Source: Flammeovirgaceae bacterium
GTDB lineage: Bacteria; Bacteroidota; Bacteroidia; Cytophagales; Cyclobacteriaceae
Assembly: GCA_023251155.1 (NCBI GenBank)
Contig: JAHEZH010000005.1
Location: forward strand, 1-64,000
DNA: 64,000 nucleotides
Reading direction: 5' to 3'
Shown here: piece after piece, positions 54,766-62,603 of the stretch
Layout: the number at the start of each line of letters is the position of its first letter
How positions within the stretch are numbered: position 1 is the stretch's first letter
Translations under genes and position numbers: made by a program
The notes under the pieces: model-generated
Told to the model about the DNA's origin: nothing
Database searches by the model: none
The model's input: the letters and a program-made list of their open reading frames with translations, nothing else

Positions 54766-56034
54766 TTAAATGGTTTTCTTTTCGGCCAGTAACGCATCAA
54801 TGTCACTATTGAATTCTTTTACAAACTCATCGTAATAGCTACCCGTAGCAGGTCCGGTAAAGCCGGTGTGAATTTTTCGCACCTTTCCCTGCTTGTCGAT
54901 AAGTAATGTGGTAGGGAAGGAGAGTACGGCATTGAGCTGGGGAAGTTTTTCACTGGCTGCTTTCTTATCGGCCTTGCCGGCAAAAAGAATATCATAGTCA
55001 ATACCATATCGGTTCACAAAGCGGGTGAGCTTTTCTTTCGCGAAATCAAATTCATCTTTGCGCTCAAAGGCAAGACCAACAATCTCTACCCCGCGTGATT
55101 TGTTTTCTTTATACCATGGTGAGAGGAACGCATTTTCATCCATGCAGTTGGGGCACCAGCTTCCAAGCAGCGTTACGACTACCACCTTGTTTTTATATTT
55201 ATCATCACGAAGCGATACCGGTTTGCCATTCAGATCCGGGAATGAAAAATCCAGCCGGTCAACACCTTCTTTCAGATACGTAAGTGTATAGGCATCCGGC
55301 AATGCTGCCTGGTCATTCTTCACTGCTTTTAATACGGATTTGCCTCCGGCAGAAATGAGCTCCGCACTGAAGTTGACTGAATCAGTGATGGTTCCTTTCA
55401 TCAGTCGTGGTGATGATCCGCTGAAAGCAGAAAGGAAAAACTGATTGCCATCCGTAACGCCTTCGAAGTAGCGGTAGTCACCGGTGGTAGTCATGATCGT
55501 ACCGGTAAGTTTCTTTCCTTCCTGCCGGAATAATCCAACGGTTTTGTTAGGTTCGCTTCCTTCCGATGTGATTTCAACATCCCACTTGCCGCTCAGGTTA
55601 GCTGCGGGTTCATCGCCGTTGGTTTCGAAACGATGCGCTTCACCAAAGCTGGCCTGAAACGGAGTACCCTTTTGGGTTCCCTGGTTTTTGCGAAGGAAAC
55701 CGGTGAAGGTGGTGTTTTCTTTTTTTCCAATGAGAAATGCATCAAACAACTCAATGGGTATAACAACAGAGTCTTTTTCTACTTTAATTCCTTCCAGCAA
55801 TACCCGTTCATCGGCATTGAGCAGATAAACCTGCTGGGTGTTATTCTCTTCGGCTTTCACTTCAAAATTGAAGGGGATTTTTTCGCCCTCTACCTCAAAC
55901 TCACCTCTCCATAAACCGGCTTTCAATTCCTGTTTTTCTTCGTGCTCACACGCCAGAACAAGCGTAGCCCAGATGGAGATAAAGGCCAGCGGACGAAGTG
56001 TTCGTTTGACTGAAAAAGGCCGGAATAAACGCAT
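54766..56034 (-). CDS. TlpA-like thioredoxin-fold lipoprotein
   Basis: 422 residues. A lipoprotein signal ends in LVLAC (Cys about 29), so it is anchored in a membrane on the periplasmic side. An N-terminal beta-rich region (about 35-250, LWRGEFEVEGEKIPFNFEVK) is specific to Bacteroidota TlpA-like proteins. The C-terminal thioredoxin/AhpC-TSA domain shows VVVTLLGSWCPNCMDENAFL with the redox pair Cys294-Pro-Asn-Cys297. It probably reduces or exchanges disulfides during periplasmic protein maturation. It is transcribed with the downstream hydrolase. Confidence 0.9.
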   Translation of the reverse strand: MRLFRPFSVKRTLRPLAFISIWATLVLACEHEEKQELKAGLWRGEFEVEGEKIPFNFEVKAEENNTQQVYLLNADERVLLEGIKVEKDSVVIPIELFDAFLIGKKENTTFTGFLRKNQGTQKGTPFQASFGEAHRFETNGDEPAANLSGKWDVEITSEGSEPNKTVGLFRQEGKKLTGTIMTTTGDYRYFEGVTDGNQFFLSAFSGSSPRLMKGTITDSVNFSAELISAGGKSVLKAVKNDQAALPDAYTLTYLKEGVDRLDFSFPDLNGKPVSLRDDKYKNKVVVVTLLGSWCPNCMDENAFLSPWYKENKSRGVEIVGLAFERKDEFDFAKEKLTRFVNRYGIDYDILFAGKADKKAASEKLPQLNAVLSFPTTLLIDKQGKVRKIHTGFTGPATGSYYDEFVKEFNSDIDALLAEKKTI

Positions 56035-56163
56035 AACTGTTATTTTTTGTAAAATTATATTAAATCTATCAATTTAGTAGAGTAAGCGATGTAAAATAAT
56101 TCTATTCCAATCGCTTACTGCTATCAGGGTTAGGTTTAGAGTGAAAATGGTAAATGCTGATTT

Positions 56164-57153
56164 TTATACTACTGCCAGCAACTCTTCTTCCGGCTGATAT
56201 CTTCTCTTTAGCCGCTGCTCGATGTAGTCCACAAAGAGGTGATAAGGATCAAACCCAATCAGGTTTTCAGCATCCGGTATGAAGTTGGAGAGTGCATTCA
56301 CATCGTAGAAGTACAATTGGTTGTCCCGATTGTCCGTTAAGTACTCCACACCACCTACCTCTATCTTCGCTTCTTTTACAATGCGTTCTACGGTACGGAT
56401 AATTTCTTTTGGAGGAAGGTATTCTTCAACACGAATCTGCGTGCGTGGATACTCTTCCAGGCAGTTTTGTGCATTGATTTCGGGGGTACTGCATAGTTCT
56501 GCAGGGCAGAGGTTGAAACTGAAATCGTTGAGATGAATTTTTACTGCGTAAAGGAATTGACCATTGAGCGTTTCCACGCGCACAATATGGTTTCCCTTGG
56601 CAGGAATAAATTCCTGAATCAATGCCGTATGATCGATACCAAAATTGATCTGGTGATAATTGACCGCTTTATGCAGTTCGGCCAGTGTATTGAAGCGCAC
56701 AATGCCGGCCCCGCTTCCGCCCACATTCACTTTGATGACTAAAGGAAATTTCAGTGACAGTGCAGCCGGAATCACCTGCGTGATGTGGTTGACAATTCGT
56801 GTTTTAGGAAAAGGTAAATTCAGATTGGCAAATAAAGAAAGCTGTTTTGCTTTTGAGCTTTCGATGGCTTGCGCGTGAACACCGTTGATCACCGGTACGC
56901 CCAGGCGCTCTACATGCGAAAGATAACTTGATGTATGAAAGATACCTTGCGTATTGCCTCGTGTGAAGGCCGATGAACTCATCCGGTTAATCAGTAAACT
57001 GAATGGTACTTCGGTTTCTGCAGGATTGAACTGGTGTTGTGCGGCATGAACACGAATGAACGGAATGCGTCTGCGTTCAAGTTCGCTGAATAAAGGTTTG
57101 AACCACGTGGGGTGTTCGTAAAATATTCCTATGGGTTTTCTGGAATGACTCAT
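56164..57153 (-). CDS. ATP-grasp ligase (RimK-like)
   Basis: A 329-residue cytosolic ATP-grasp enzyme. N-terminal pre-ATP-grasp part IGIFYEHPTWFKPLFSELER, then FPLVIKVNVGGSGAGIVRF with the ATP-binding Lys and glycine loop (about 134-152), ALIQEFIPAKGNHIVRVETL (about 177-196) and the metal-binding end VGGVEYLTDNRDNQLYFYDV with Asn/Asp. Such enzymes join a carboxylate to an amine (amino acids, peptides, glutamate tails). The substrate cannot be read here. A glutamate-cysteine ligase of family GCS2 lies 3 kb away, but nothing shows that they work together. Confidence 0.83.
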   Translation of the reverse strand: MSHSRKPIGIFYEHPTWFKPLFSELERRRIPFIRVHAAQHQFNPAETEVPFSLLINRMSSSAFTRGNTQGIFHTSSYLSHVERLGVPVINGVHAQAIESSKAKQLSLFANLNLPFPKTRIVNHITQVIPAALSLKFPLVIKVNVGGSGAGIVRFNTLAELHKAVNYHQINFGIDHTALIQEFIPAKGNHIVRVETLNGQFLYAVKIHLNDFSFNLCPAELCSTPEINAQNCLEEYPRTQIRVEEYLPPKEIIRTVERIVKEAKIEVGGVEYLTDNRDNQLYFYDVNALSNFIPDAENLIGFDPYHLFVDYIEQRLKRRYQPEEELLAVV

Positions 57154-57220
57154 GATCGGTAGTAATTTAAATGTGTATCAATGGTTTTGAGGAAATACAA
57201 GGGAAGAAGAAGAGGATGAT

Positions 57221-57275
57221 AAAAGGAGAGGAGATTCCAAACCTTCCAGAGAATGGAATTCCTTTGTCTCCTTTT
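57221..57275 (-). terminator. candidate terminator after the YceI gene
   Basis: AAAAGGAGA (57221-57229) is complementary to TCTCCTTTT (57267-57275) with a long 37-base loop. On the minus strand TTTT ends the right arm. It lies 13 bases past the YceI stop. Confidence 0.4.
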
Positions 57276-57287
57276 TCCTACACCAAA

Positions 57288-57905
57288 CTAAACTCCACGC
57301 TGGCTATGAGCCACCAGGTTGAGATCCAATTCAAATTCATCATAGATCACTCCGTCACCTAAGTTTTCAAAAAAGCTGGGAGACTTGAATTTGATGTTGT
57401 ACTTCGAGCGGTCAACGGTAATTTTGGCTACCGCAGTTAATTTCTTGCCATCATTTTTAATCACCGCCGGAAACGTAATGTCATTGGTGATGCCTTTCAG
57501 TGTCAGCTTTCCTTTCACGGTATATTCATCACCTGTTTTGGGTGTAACAGAGGAAATGACAAACGAAGCTTTAGGAAATTGGTCGACACCAAAGAAGTCA
57601 TCGTTTTTTAAATGACCGACCAGTTTTGCGTTGGAGCTTGCATCTTTAATATCCGTTACGGTGAGGCTGGTGACATCGATCTCAAAGTTGCCTTGCTTCA
57701 CCGCTTTGCCTTCGGTAGCAATTTCACCTGAGCTGAGTAAAATGGTACCTGTATGCTGACCGGTAAATTTTTTGCCGGTCCATACTAATGTACTTGCCTT
57801 GGAGTCTACTTTAAATTTTACCGGTGCGGGTGGAGCGATAAAAGCAAAAAGGCTGGTGATAATAAACGTGATGGTTATGAATGATAATACAGGTCTTGTT
57901 TTCAT
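57288..57905 (-). CDS. YceI-family exported protein
   Basis: 205 residues with a signal or anchor (FITITFIITSLFAFIAPPA). The YceI lipocalin-like beta-barrel follows: FKVDSKASTLVWTGKKFTGQ, NFEIDVTSLTVTDI, VGHLKNDDFFGVDQFPKASF (the usual L..DFFD..KFP motif, here with GV) and KGKLTLKGITNDITFP. YceI proteins bind isoprenoid quinones or similar lipids in the periplasm; the role is not settled. It lies 110 bases after the tiny cysteine-rich ORF and could be on the same SAM-riboswitch transcript, but a hairpin at about 57968-57986 and the distance leave this open. Confidence 0.87.
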   Translation of the reverse strand: MKTRPVLSFITITFIITSLFAFIAPPAPVKFKVDSKASTLVWTGKKFTGQHTGTILLSSGEIATEGKAVKQGNFEIDVTSLTVTDIKDASSNAKLVGHLKNDDFFGVDQFPKASFVISSVTPKTGDEYTVKGKLTLKGITNDITFPAVIKNDGKKLTAVAKITVDRSKYNIKFKSPSFFENLGDGVIYDEFELDLNLVAHSQRGV

Positions 57906-58015
57906 GTGATAATGCGTTTTTTAAAATTTCGGTATAAACAGATTGGACTAACGGGTAGCGAGTGATCACTGCCTTGCAGTAATGCGGTCTCTAATAAAAT
58001 AGAATGTGTGTTGAT

Positions 58016-58105
58016 TTAACAACAGCGCTTGCAACCCATGATCAGGTGAAGCGTACAGTACTCTGCCAGGGAGAGCTGTGCCGGATGTTGTTGGTTTTTC
58101 TTCAT
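58016..58105 (-). CDS. 29-residue cysteine-rich peptide behind a SAM riboswitch
   Basis: A complete 30-codon frame (ATG 58105, TAA 58018-58016) beginning ten bases after the riboswitch. The peptide starts MKKNQQHPAQ, then a helix-like stretch SLAEYCTLHLIMG, and ends CKRCC, so four of its 29 residues are Cys (one internal, three in the final cluster). Weak GTAAAG lies in front of the ATG. The position right behind the aptamer makes it the riboswitch's direct output. It could be a structural gene, a metal- or sulfur-sensing peptide, or a leader peptide. I do not recognise a family. Too short to judge by composition alone. Confidence 0.6.
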   Translation of the reverse strand: MKKNQQHPAQLSLAEYCTLHLIMGCKRCC

Positions 58106-58114
58106 GTCTTTACA

Positions 58115-58228
58115 ATTTATATTACCCAAAATTTCCTTGGGCAGGAATTAGCACTTATTCAAAACCCGGAGGCGTTGAAAGTTGCCAGGGGTGCTGCGAG
58201 CCTGAACTCTTCCCCCTTCTTTATAAAT
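58115..58228 (-). promoter_or_regulatory. SAM-I-clan riboswitch (S-box type)
   Basis: On the minus strand the segment folds as a four-way junction: P1 ATTTATA (58228-58222) with TATAAAT (58121-58115); P2 AGGGG with CCCCT, containing an inner GAG-TTCAGG-CTC hairpin; the invariant GGCAAC; P3 TTCAA with TTGAA; then AAGTGCTAATTCC, the J3/4 signature of SAM-I, and P4 CCCAA with TTGGG. It would bind S-adenosylmethionine and shut down the downstream message. The k-turn in P2 is not canonical, so a variant of the clan is possible. The ATG ten bases beyond P1 suggests control of translation; no terminator hairpin was seen. Confidence 0.78.
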
Positions 58229-58234
58229 CTGACG

Positions 58235-58264
58235 TAAAGGTAGAAACGTTTTTCAATTAAACAA
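58235..58264 (-). promoter_or_regulatory. promoter of the SAM-riboswitch transcript
   Basis: On the minus strand TTG (58264-58262), then 19 bases, then TACCTTTA (58242-58235), one base off the Bacteroidota -7 consensus TAnnTTTG. The predicted start, about 6 bases on, coincides with the beginning of the P1 helix at 58228, which supports both calls. Confidence 0.6.
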
Positions 58265-58267
58265 TAA

Positions 58268-58288
58268 AGTCTATAGTTTTTATAGACT
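58268..58288. promoter_or_regulatory. inverted repeat upstream of the riboswitch promoter
   Basis: AGTCTATA-GTTTT-TATAGACT, a perfect 8-bp inverted repeat directly upstream of the -33 box in an A+T-rich stretch. It could be an operator for a second regulator. The rest of 58290-58531 contains only the small hairpin AGGACT-TTGC-AGTCCT (58445-58460) and nothing coding. Confidence 0.4.
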
Positions 58289-58531
58289 AATAAATTAAAA
58301 TAATTTTTGCGAAAGGATTGAGCTGCACTTATACGATTGAAATAAAGCTACTTAGCACCAAGCAAAACATCTTCAGATGTTTATCCGATGTGTATGCTTT
58401 CACACCAAAATGATTGCTGCATGTGATTATCGGGCCGTTGGAGGAGGACTTTGCAGTCCTGCCATCACCTTTCTGCTTTCCTGAAGGATTTTAATCTGCA
58501 CTACTCAACAACACTAAATAAATTGACAGGG

Positions 58532-59296
58532 CTAACCGTAAATCTCATTAAGAATCCCGGCCAGTCTTATCCCCGCTTTCAGCACTCGGTCTTTGGCGCT
58601 TTGCAGGTGAAGGTAGCTGTAGCGATAGCTGAGGTTGCCATCTTTAATATCATATACTTCTTTGCGATACGTCATCGATTCATTTGCCCAATCCAGTACG
58701 GAGGCTTTTTGCCATTGTGCTACGGTGGCTTTGTCAGGCTGTCCAAGTGCCTGTGCAAATTCGGTATAGCTTAGACGAGTGTCATCAATCATTTCACTGT
58801 CCCACACGCGGTGCAGGTTCGAGTCGTTACGAAACCATTTCACTTTTACTTTATTGCCACCCTGATCATCGCAGCAGCCTACGTGCAAGGGTTGGTGAAT
58901 GTCGCCCACCAGGTGCACGAGCATTTTCAATGCCTCTTCTTCTTTTTTCTCATCCAGTTTGTGCGACTTCAATTCGGCGATGACTCTTTGCAGGGTCATG
59001 ATTACATCGCCATTAGGGTTTTTGGGTGATTCTGCATAGGTCTTCCCGGTTTCCACCGTCACCCAATGCCAGTCGGCGGTATAGTTATATGTAGAATCAG
59101 ACCGGATTTCGTCCATCCAGGTGCTCACGATGGCAAGCGATTGCTGGTGGAGTACAGCACGTACCTTCTTTTTCGCTTTACCGGAAAGATATTGTTCTGC
59201 TATCCAGCCCGATGCGCGGTGGCCCGTTACGCCCCATCCGTGCGATGATGTACCGATAAAGCAAACAAGCAGGAGTAAAGCGATGGATTTTTTCAT
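58532..59296 (-). CDS. S1/P1-type zinc nuclease, secreted
   Basis: A 254-residue exported phosphoesterase with signal peptide LLLVCFIGTSSHG. Mature Trp at WGVTGHRASGWIAEQYL supplies the N-terminal zinc ligand of the P1 family. Other zinc and active-site elements: WMDEIRSD, DWHWVTVE, the main motif LVHLVGDIHQPLHVG..DQGGN (about 129-150) and NLHRVWDSEMI (about 158-168). It would degrade single-stranded DNA/RNA or nucleotides outside the inner membrane, releasing phosphate and nucleosides. It is divergent from the RMD1-like gene. Confidence 0.93.
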   Translation of the reverse strand: MKKSIALLLLVCFIGTSSHGWGVTGHRASGWIAEQYLSGKAKKKVRAVLHQQSLAIVSTWMDEIRSDSTYNYTADWHWVTVETGKTYAESPKNPNGDVIMTLQRVIAELKSHKLDEKKEEEALKMLVHLVGDIHQPLHVGCCDDQGGNKVKVKWFRNDSNLHRVWDSEMIDDTRLSYTEFAQALGQPDKATVAQWQKASVLDWANESMTYRKEVYDIKDGNLSYRYSYLHLQSAKDRVLKAGIRLAGILNEIYG

Positions 59297-59386
59297 AACC
59301 AGTATATTAAGTTTGCAATATTAAATTTTAATATCGAATGGCCATTTTCCGAACGTGATATTAAGGTTAACTTTGATGTGAACGGT

Positions 59387-60175
59387 ATGGAAAAGACAGT
59401 GCGGCTGGCGGCAATACGGATAGCGAAGCAATTGGACCTGAAAGGGATTAAGGCTTTTTTTGAGATGAAGCCGGCTGCGGATACTTCTTCCGAGTTATTT
59501 TATGCTTTTGGCTCTGACCGCTACCAGTACTATTTCAATTACGGTGTGGTTGTTTTTTGCGGCCATACGGATGACGAAATCCGGCTGGCGGTAAAGACCA
59601 TTTACGCTTTTCAGAAAAATCCAACCTCCGAGTGGCACCGGGATGATCATGAGATAGCCGTAGTGCCTGGCTCCACTATCGAATTTGATTTTGATCAGTT
59701 GATCGTCGATCACGTAGATGAAAAAATCATTCGCATCACCATGTTTAACCTGGCGCAGTCCATTGCGTTGGATTATTACAATGAGGTGTCTGAAAATCTG
59801 CTCACGGAAATCAGAGGCTTCAGCAATCACCTGGAGGCTACCGGCAAATTAAGTATCAATCGCACCAACATGATGAAATTCATCGGGCGTGCGTTGAATA
59901 CGCAGAACGATATTGCGGATAGCATTTATATTTTTGATGCACCGGAGCTCGTGTGGGACGATGAGTATCTCGACTCTGTTCACAAAGGATTGATGAAGCA
60001 CTTTGATCTGCGGGTGCGCTTTAGCGAAATTGAATACACCGTAAAAATCATAGAAAACAACCTCAGTGTTTTTCGCGAGATTACCCATCAGCGCGAAAGC
60101 AATATCCTGGAATACATCATCATTATTCTGATCCTGGTGGAGGTATTTGATTTACTGATTTCCAAGATTCTATAA
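59387..60175 (+). CDS. RMD1/DUF155-family membrane protein
   Basis: About 262 residues from the ATG at 59387. Matches the RMD1/YagE (DUF155) family: YGVVVFCGHTDDEIRLAVKT (about 50-70), then ILVEVF-type tail with one C-terminal membrane helix (about 240-260, ILEYIIIILILVEVFDLLIS). The conserved middle is VRFSEIEYTVKIIENNLSVF with EITHQRESNILEY next to the membrane. Eukaryotic members act in mitochondria (Rmd1, Mrx10); the bacterial function is unknown. It precedes the glutamate-cysteine ligase by about 170 bases on the same strand. Confidence 0.83.
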   Translation: MEKTVRLAAIRIAKQLDLKGIKAFFEMKPAADTSSELFYAFGSDRYQYYFNYGVVVFCGHTDDEIRLAVKTIYAFQKNPTSEWHRDDHEIAVVPGSTIEFDFDQLIVDHVDEKIIRITMFNLAQSIALDYYNEVSENLLTEIRGFSNHLEATGKLSINRTNMMKFIGRALNTQNDIADSIYIFDAPELVWDDEYLDSVHKGLMKHFDLRVRFSEIEYTVKIIENNLSVFREITHQRESNILEYIIIILILVEVFDLLISKIL

Positions 60176-60346
60176 CTGCGTTGCGCTGCCAGGTGGTGCT
60201 GATGCGGAAGGGTATCCTGGATCCGTCTTTCAACCCGTGAGCAGGCACAAGGATTGTATATCAAATGTTTGCTCAGAATACGTGCAATGAATACCTTGTA
60301 TAAGTCCATAGTAATCTTGTCTTTTCATTAAAATTGAATCCAGAGA

Positions 60347-61576
60347 ATGAAAGCTCCTCTCCATTTGTTTAACGCGTACGGTGTTGAACTGGAATACATG
60401 ATTGTAGATCGCGATTCGTTGCAGATAAAATCGATCAGTGATGAACTATTGAAACAGGAGCTGGGGTATTATGGTGGTAATTTTGAAAACGGGATTGTGT
60501 CCTGGTCGAACGAGTTAGCGCTGCATGTGATTGAGTTGAAATCCACGAGGCCGGAATCCAACCTTAATACGATCGAGAATTCGTTTGCGGATGAAGTGAA
60601 GCGAATCAACAATACGTTGTCGTGCTGGAATGCCATGTTATTGCCTACAGCTGCACATCCCTTCATGAATCCGTTAACCGAAACCAGGCTTTGGCCCCAT
60701 GACCACAGTGATGTATATCAAATCTATGATCGGATTTTTAACTCCAAAGGACATGGCTGGAGTAACTTGCAAAGCACGCATCTCAATCTTCCTTTTCATG
60801 GTGACGCGGAGTTTGGAAAACTGCATGCTGCCATCCGGTTGATCCTGCCGTTGCTTCCTGCCTTGTGTGCCAGCTCTCCCATACTGGATGGAAAATTTTC
60901 AGAGGCGGTAGATGCGCGGTTGGTGTACTACAAAACCAAACAGGAACGCATTCCTTTTCTCACGGGGCATATTATTCCCGAGCCGGTTTTCTCGCAGAAG
61001 AATTATGAAGAACAGATCTATTCGAGAATAAAAAAAGAGATAGCTACTTTTGATCCGCAGCATATTCTTGACCCGATATGGATCAACTCCCGTGGAGCTA
61101 TTCCGCGCTTTGACCGTGGCTCTATTGAAATACGGGTGATGGATATACAGGAATGTCCGGCGGCTGATCTGGCCATTATTACCCTGGTGATTGAAACACT
61201 CAAGTCACTCATTCATGAGGACTTCGCTTCTCTGGAAGATCAGAAGGAAGTGTACATGGATGCACTTACCGGAATTCTGGAAGAGACCATAAAGACCGGA
61301 TCGGGCACAGAAATATTTTCAATGGAGTATTCTTCCCTGTTTGGTATCAATACCTTTACTACCGCGCAGGAGTTATGGAAGCACATCTACACCACGCTGG
61401 TAGCTAAGGGCAATACATTGCTGGAGCGATGGGAACCCGAGCTATCAGTGATTTTCACGGAGGGTACTTTATCGGAGCGCATCATCAAAGCAACCAATCG
61501 ATCGGAAGCTGCTATCCCTAAAGTCTACCATCAGCTAAGCGACTGTCTGGCGCAGAATAAAATGTTTATTCCCTGA
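60347..61576 (+). CDS. GCS2-family glutamate-cysteine ligase-like enzyme
   Basis: A 409-residue carboxylate-amine ligase of the GCS2 (YbdK-like/plant-type GshA) family. Marks: FNAYGVELEYMIVDRDSL with the metal-binding Glu (about 14-16), LALHVIELKSTRPESNL, ILDGKFSEAVDARLVYYK, SRGAIPRFDRGSIEIRVMDI (the RGSIEIR end of the active site, about 248-267). It would join glutamate to cysteine or another amine with ATP. True GshA activity is not certain because YbdK relatives are weak. No gshB-like gene adjoins; an ATP-grasp enzyme lies 3 kb away. Confidence 0.88.
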   Translation: MKAPLHLFNAYGVELEYMIVDRDSLQIKSISDELLKQELGYYGGNFENGIVSWSNELALHVIELKSTRPESNLNTIENSFADEVKRINNTLSCWNAMLLPTAAHPFMNPLTETRLWPHDHSDVYQIYDRIFNSKGHGWSNLQSTHLNLPFHGDAEFGKLHAAIRLILPLLPALCASSPILDGKFSEAVDARLVYYKTKQERIPFLTGHIIPEPVFSQKNYEEQIYSRIKKEIATFDPQHILDPIWINSRGAIPRFDRGSIEIRVMDIQECPAADLAIITLVIETLKSLIHEDFASLEDQKEVYMDALTGILEETIKTGSGTEIFSMEYSSLFGINTFTTAQELWKHIYTTLVAKGNTLLERWEPELSVIFTEGTLSERIIKATNRSEAAIPKVYHQLSDCLAQNKMFIP

Positions 61577-61709
61577 AACGGTTATTCACGCCGGCACAAA
61601 GGAAAAAATACATTAAGGATATCATCTCCTTCGTACGGTCTTGGTTTAGTAATGGCCGATAAATACGTCGTGATTTTCTTCTCTCCGGTTTACTGCTTAT
61701 TTTAATCCG

Positions 61710-62603
61710 ATGAACCGAGTGAAAGCCTGGATCAGAGCTACGTTGGGTTTCTCGCGGGGCGAGTCCAATGCCTTTATCATTCTACTTCCGCTCATGGTGC
61801 TCACTGTTTTTTCGATGTCGTTCTACCGATACTGGTCAGCGCCTGTTGCCAGGGATTATTCCAATCACCGGCATTACCTGGATAGCTTAATCGCAACATG
61901 GGAATGGGAGAAGAAGGAAGATAGTGTGATCGAACGATCCAATTCCTTTTTTCATTTTAATCCCAACACCGCTTCGCAGGAGCAATTGCAATCGTTAGGA
62001 TTGAATAAATACCTGGCTTTGCGAATCGTGAAGTACCGCAGCAAGGGAGGAAAGTTTGAGATCAGAACCGATTTGATGAACGTATATGGTATGGATACGT
62101 TGTGGTTTAAGAATGCCTTGCCGTACATTGATTTGCCGGAGGTAAAGCCGGAAAAACCGGTGGAGACAAACAGGTCATCCAAGTTCAGCAAAAAGGAAAA
62201 AGTCACTTTTGATCTGAATGCTGCAGATACCTCACAGTTGATGAAACTGTATGGCATAGGACCGAAGCTGGCGCTGCGCATTGTGAAATACCGTAACAAA
62301 CTGGGTGGATTTGTAAACATGAGTCAACTAAAAGAAGTCTATGGATTAGATAGTGCAGTTATTTCGCGCCTAGCGGAAATGACATTTATAGATCGTAACT
62401 TTACTCCCGTCAAGCTCAATATCAATCAATTAACGGAAAAGGAATTAGCAGTTCATCCCTATTTGAATTGGAAAATAGCCAGAGCCATTACCGCTTACCG
62501 GTTTCAGCATGGTGCTTTTCAATCACTGGACGACCTTTCTCAGGTGAAATTGCTCGATGAACAGGAACTTGAACATATAAGGCCTTATCTTACCCTGGAC
62601 TAG
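61710..62603 (+). CDS. ComEA-like helix-hairpin-helix membrane protein
   Basis: 297 residues, with one N-terminal membrane segment (AFIILLPLMVLTVFSMSFY) and three helix-hairpin-helix units outside: FNPNTASQEQLQSLGLNKYL (about 88), LNAADTSQLMKLYGIGPKLA (about 170) and LNINQLTEKELAVHPYLNWK (about 232), each followed by an A-x-x-I-x-x-Y-R pattern. ComEA uses such HhH pairs to bind double-stranded DNA for uptake; three units make this longer than ComEA. DNA binding is likely, a competence role is only inferred. Its stop overlaps the next gene's GTG by one base. Confidence 0.9.
   Translation: MNRVKAWIRATLGFSRGESNAFIILLPLMVLTVFSMSFYRYWSAPVARDYSNHRHYLDSLIATWEWEKKEDSVIERSNSFFHFNPNTASQEQLQSLGLNKYLALRIVKYRSKGGKFEIRTDLMNVYGMDTLWFKNALPYIDLPEVKPEKPVETNRSSKFSKKEKVTFDLNAADTSQLMKLYGIGPKLALRIVKYRNKLGGFVNMSQLKEVYGLDSAVISRLAEMTFIDRNFTPVKLNINQLTEKELAVHPYLNWKIARAITAYRFQHGAFQSLDDLSQVKLLDEQELEHIRPYLTLD

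Noticed and set aside
58451-58774. 107-codon plus-strand frame across the S1/P1 nuclease end
   Set aside because: Antisense to the nuclease C-terminus and to non-coding DNA.
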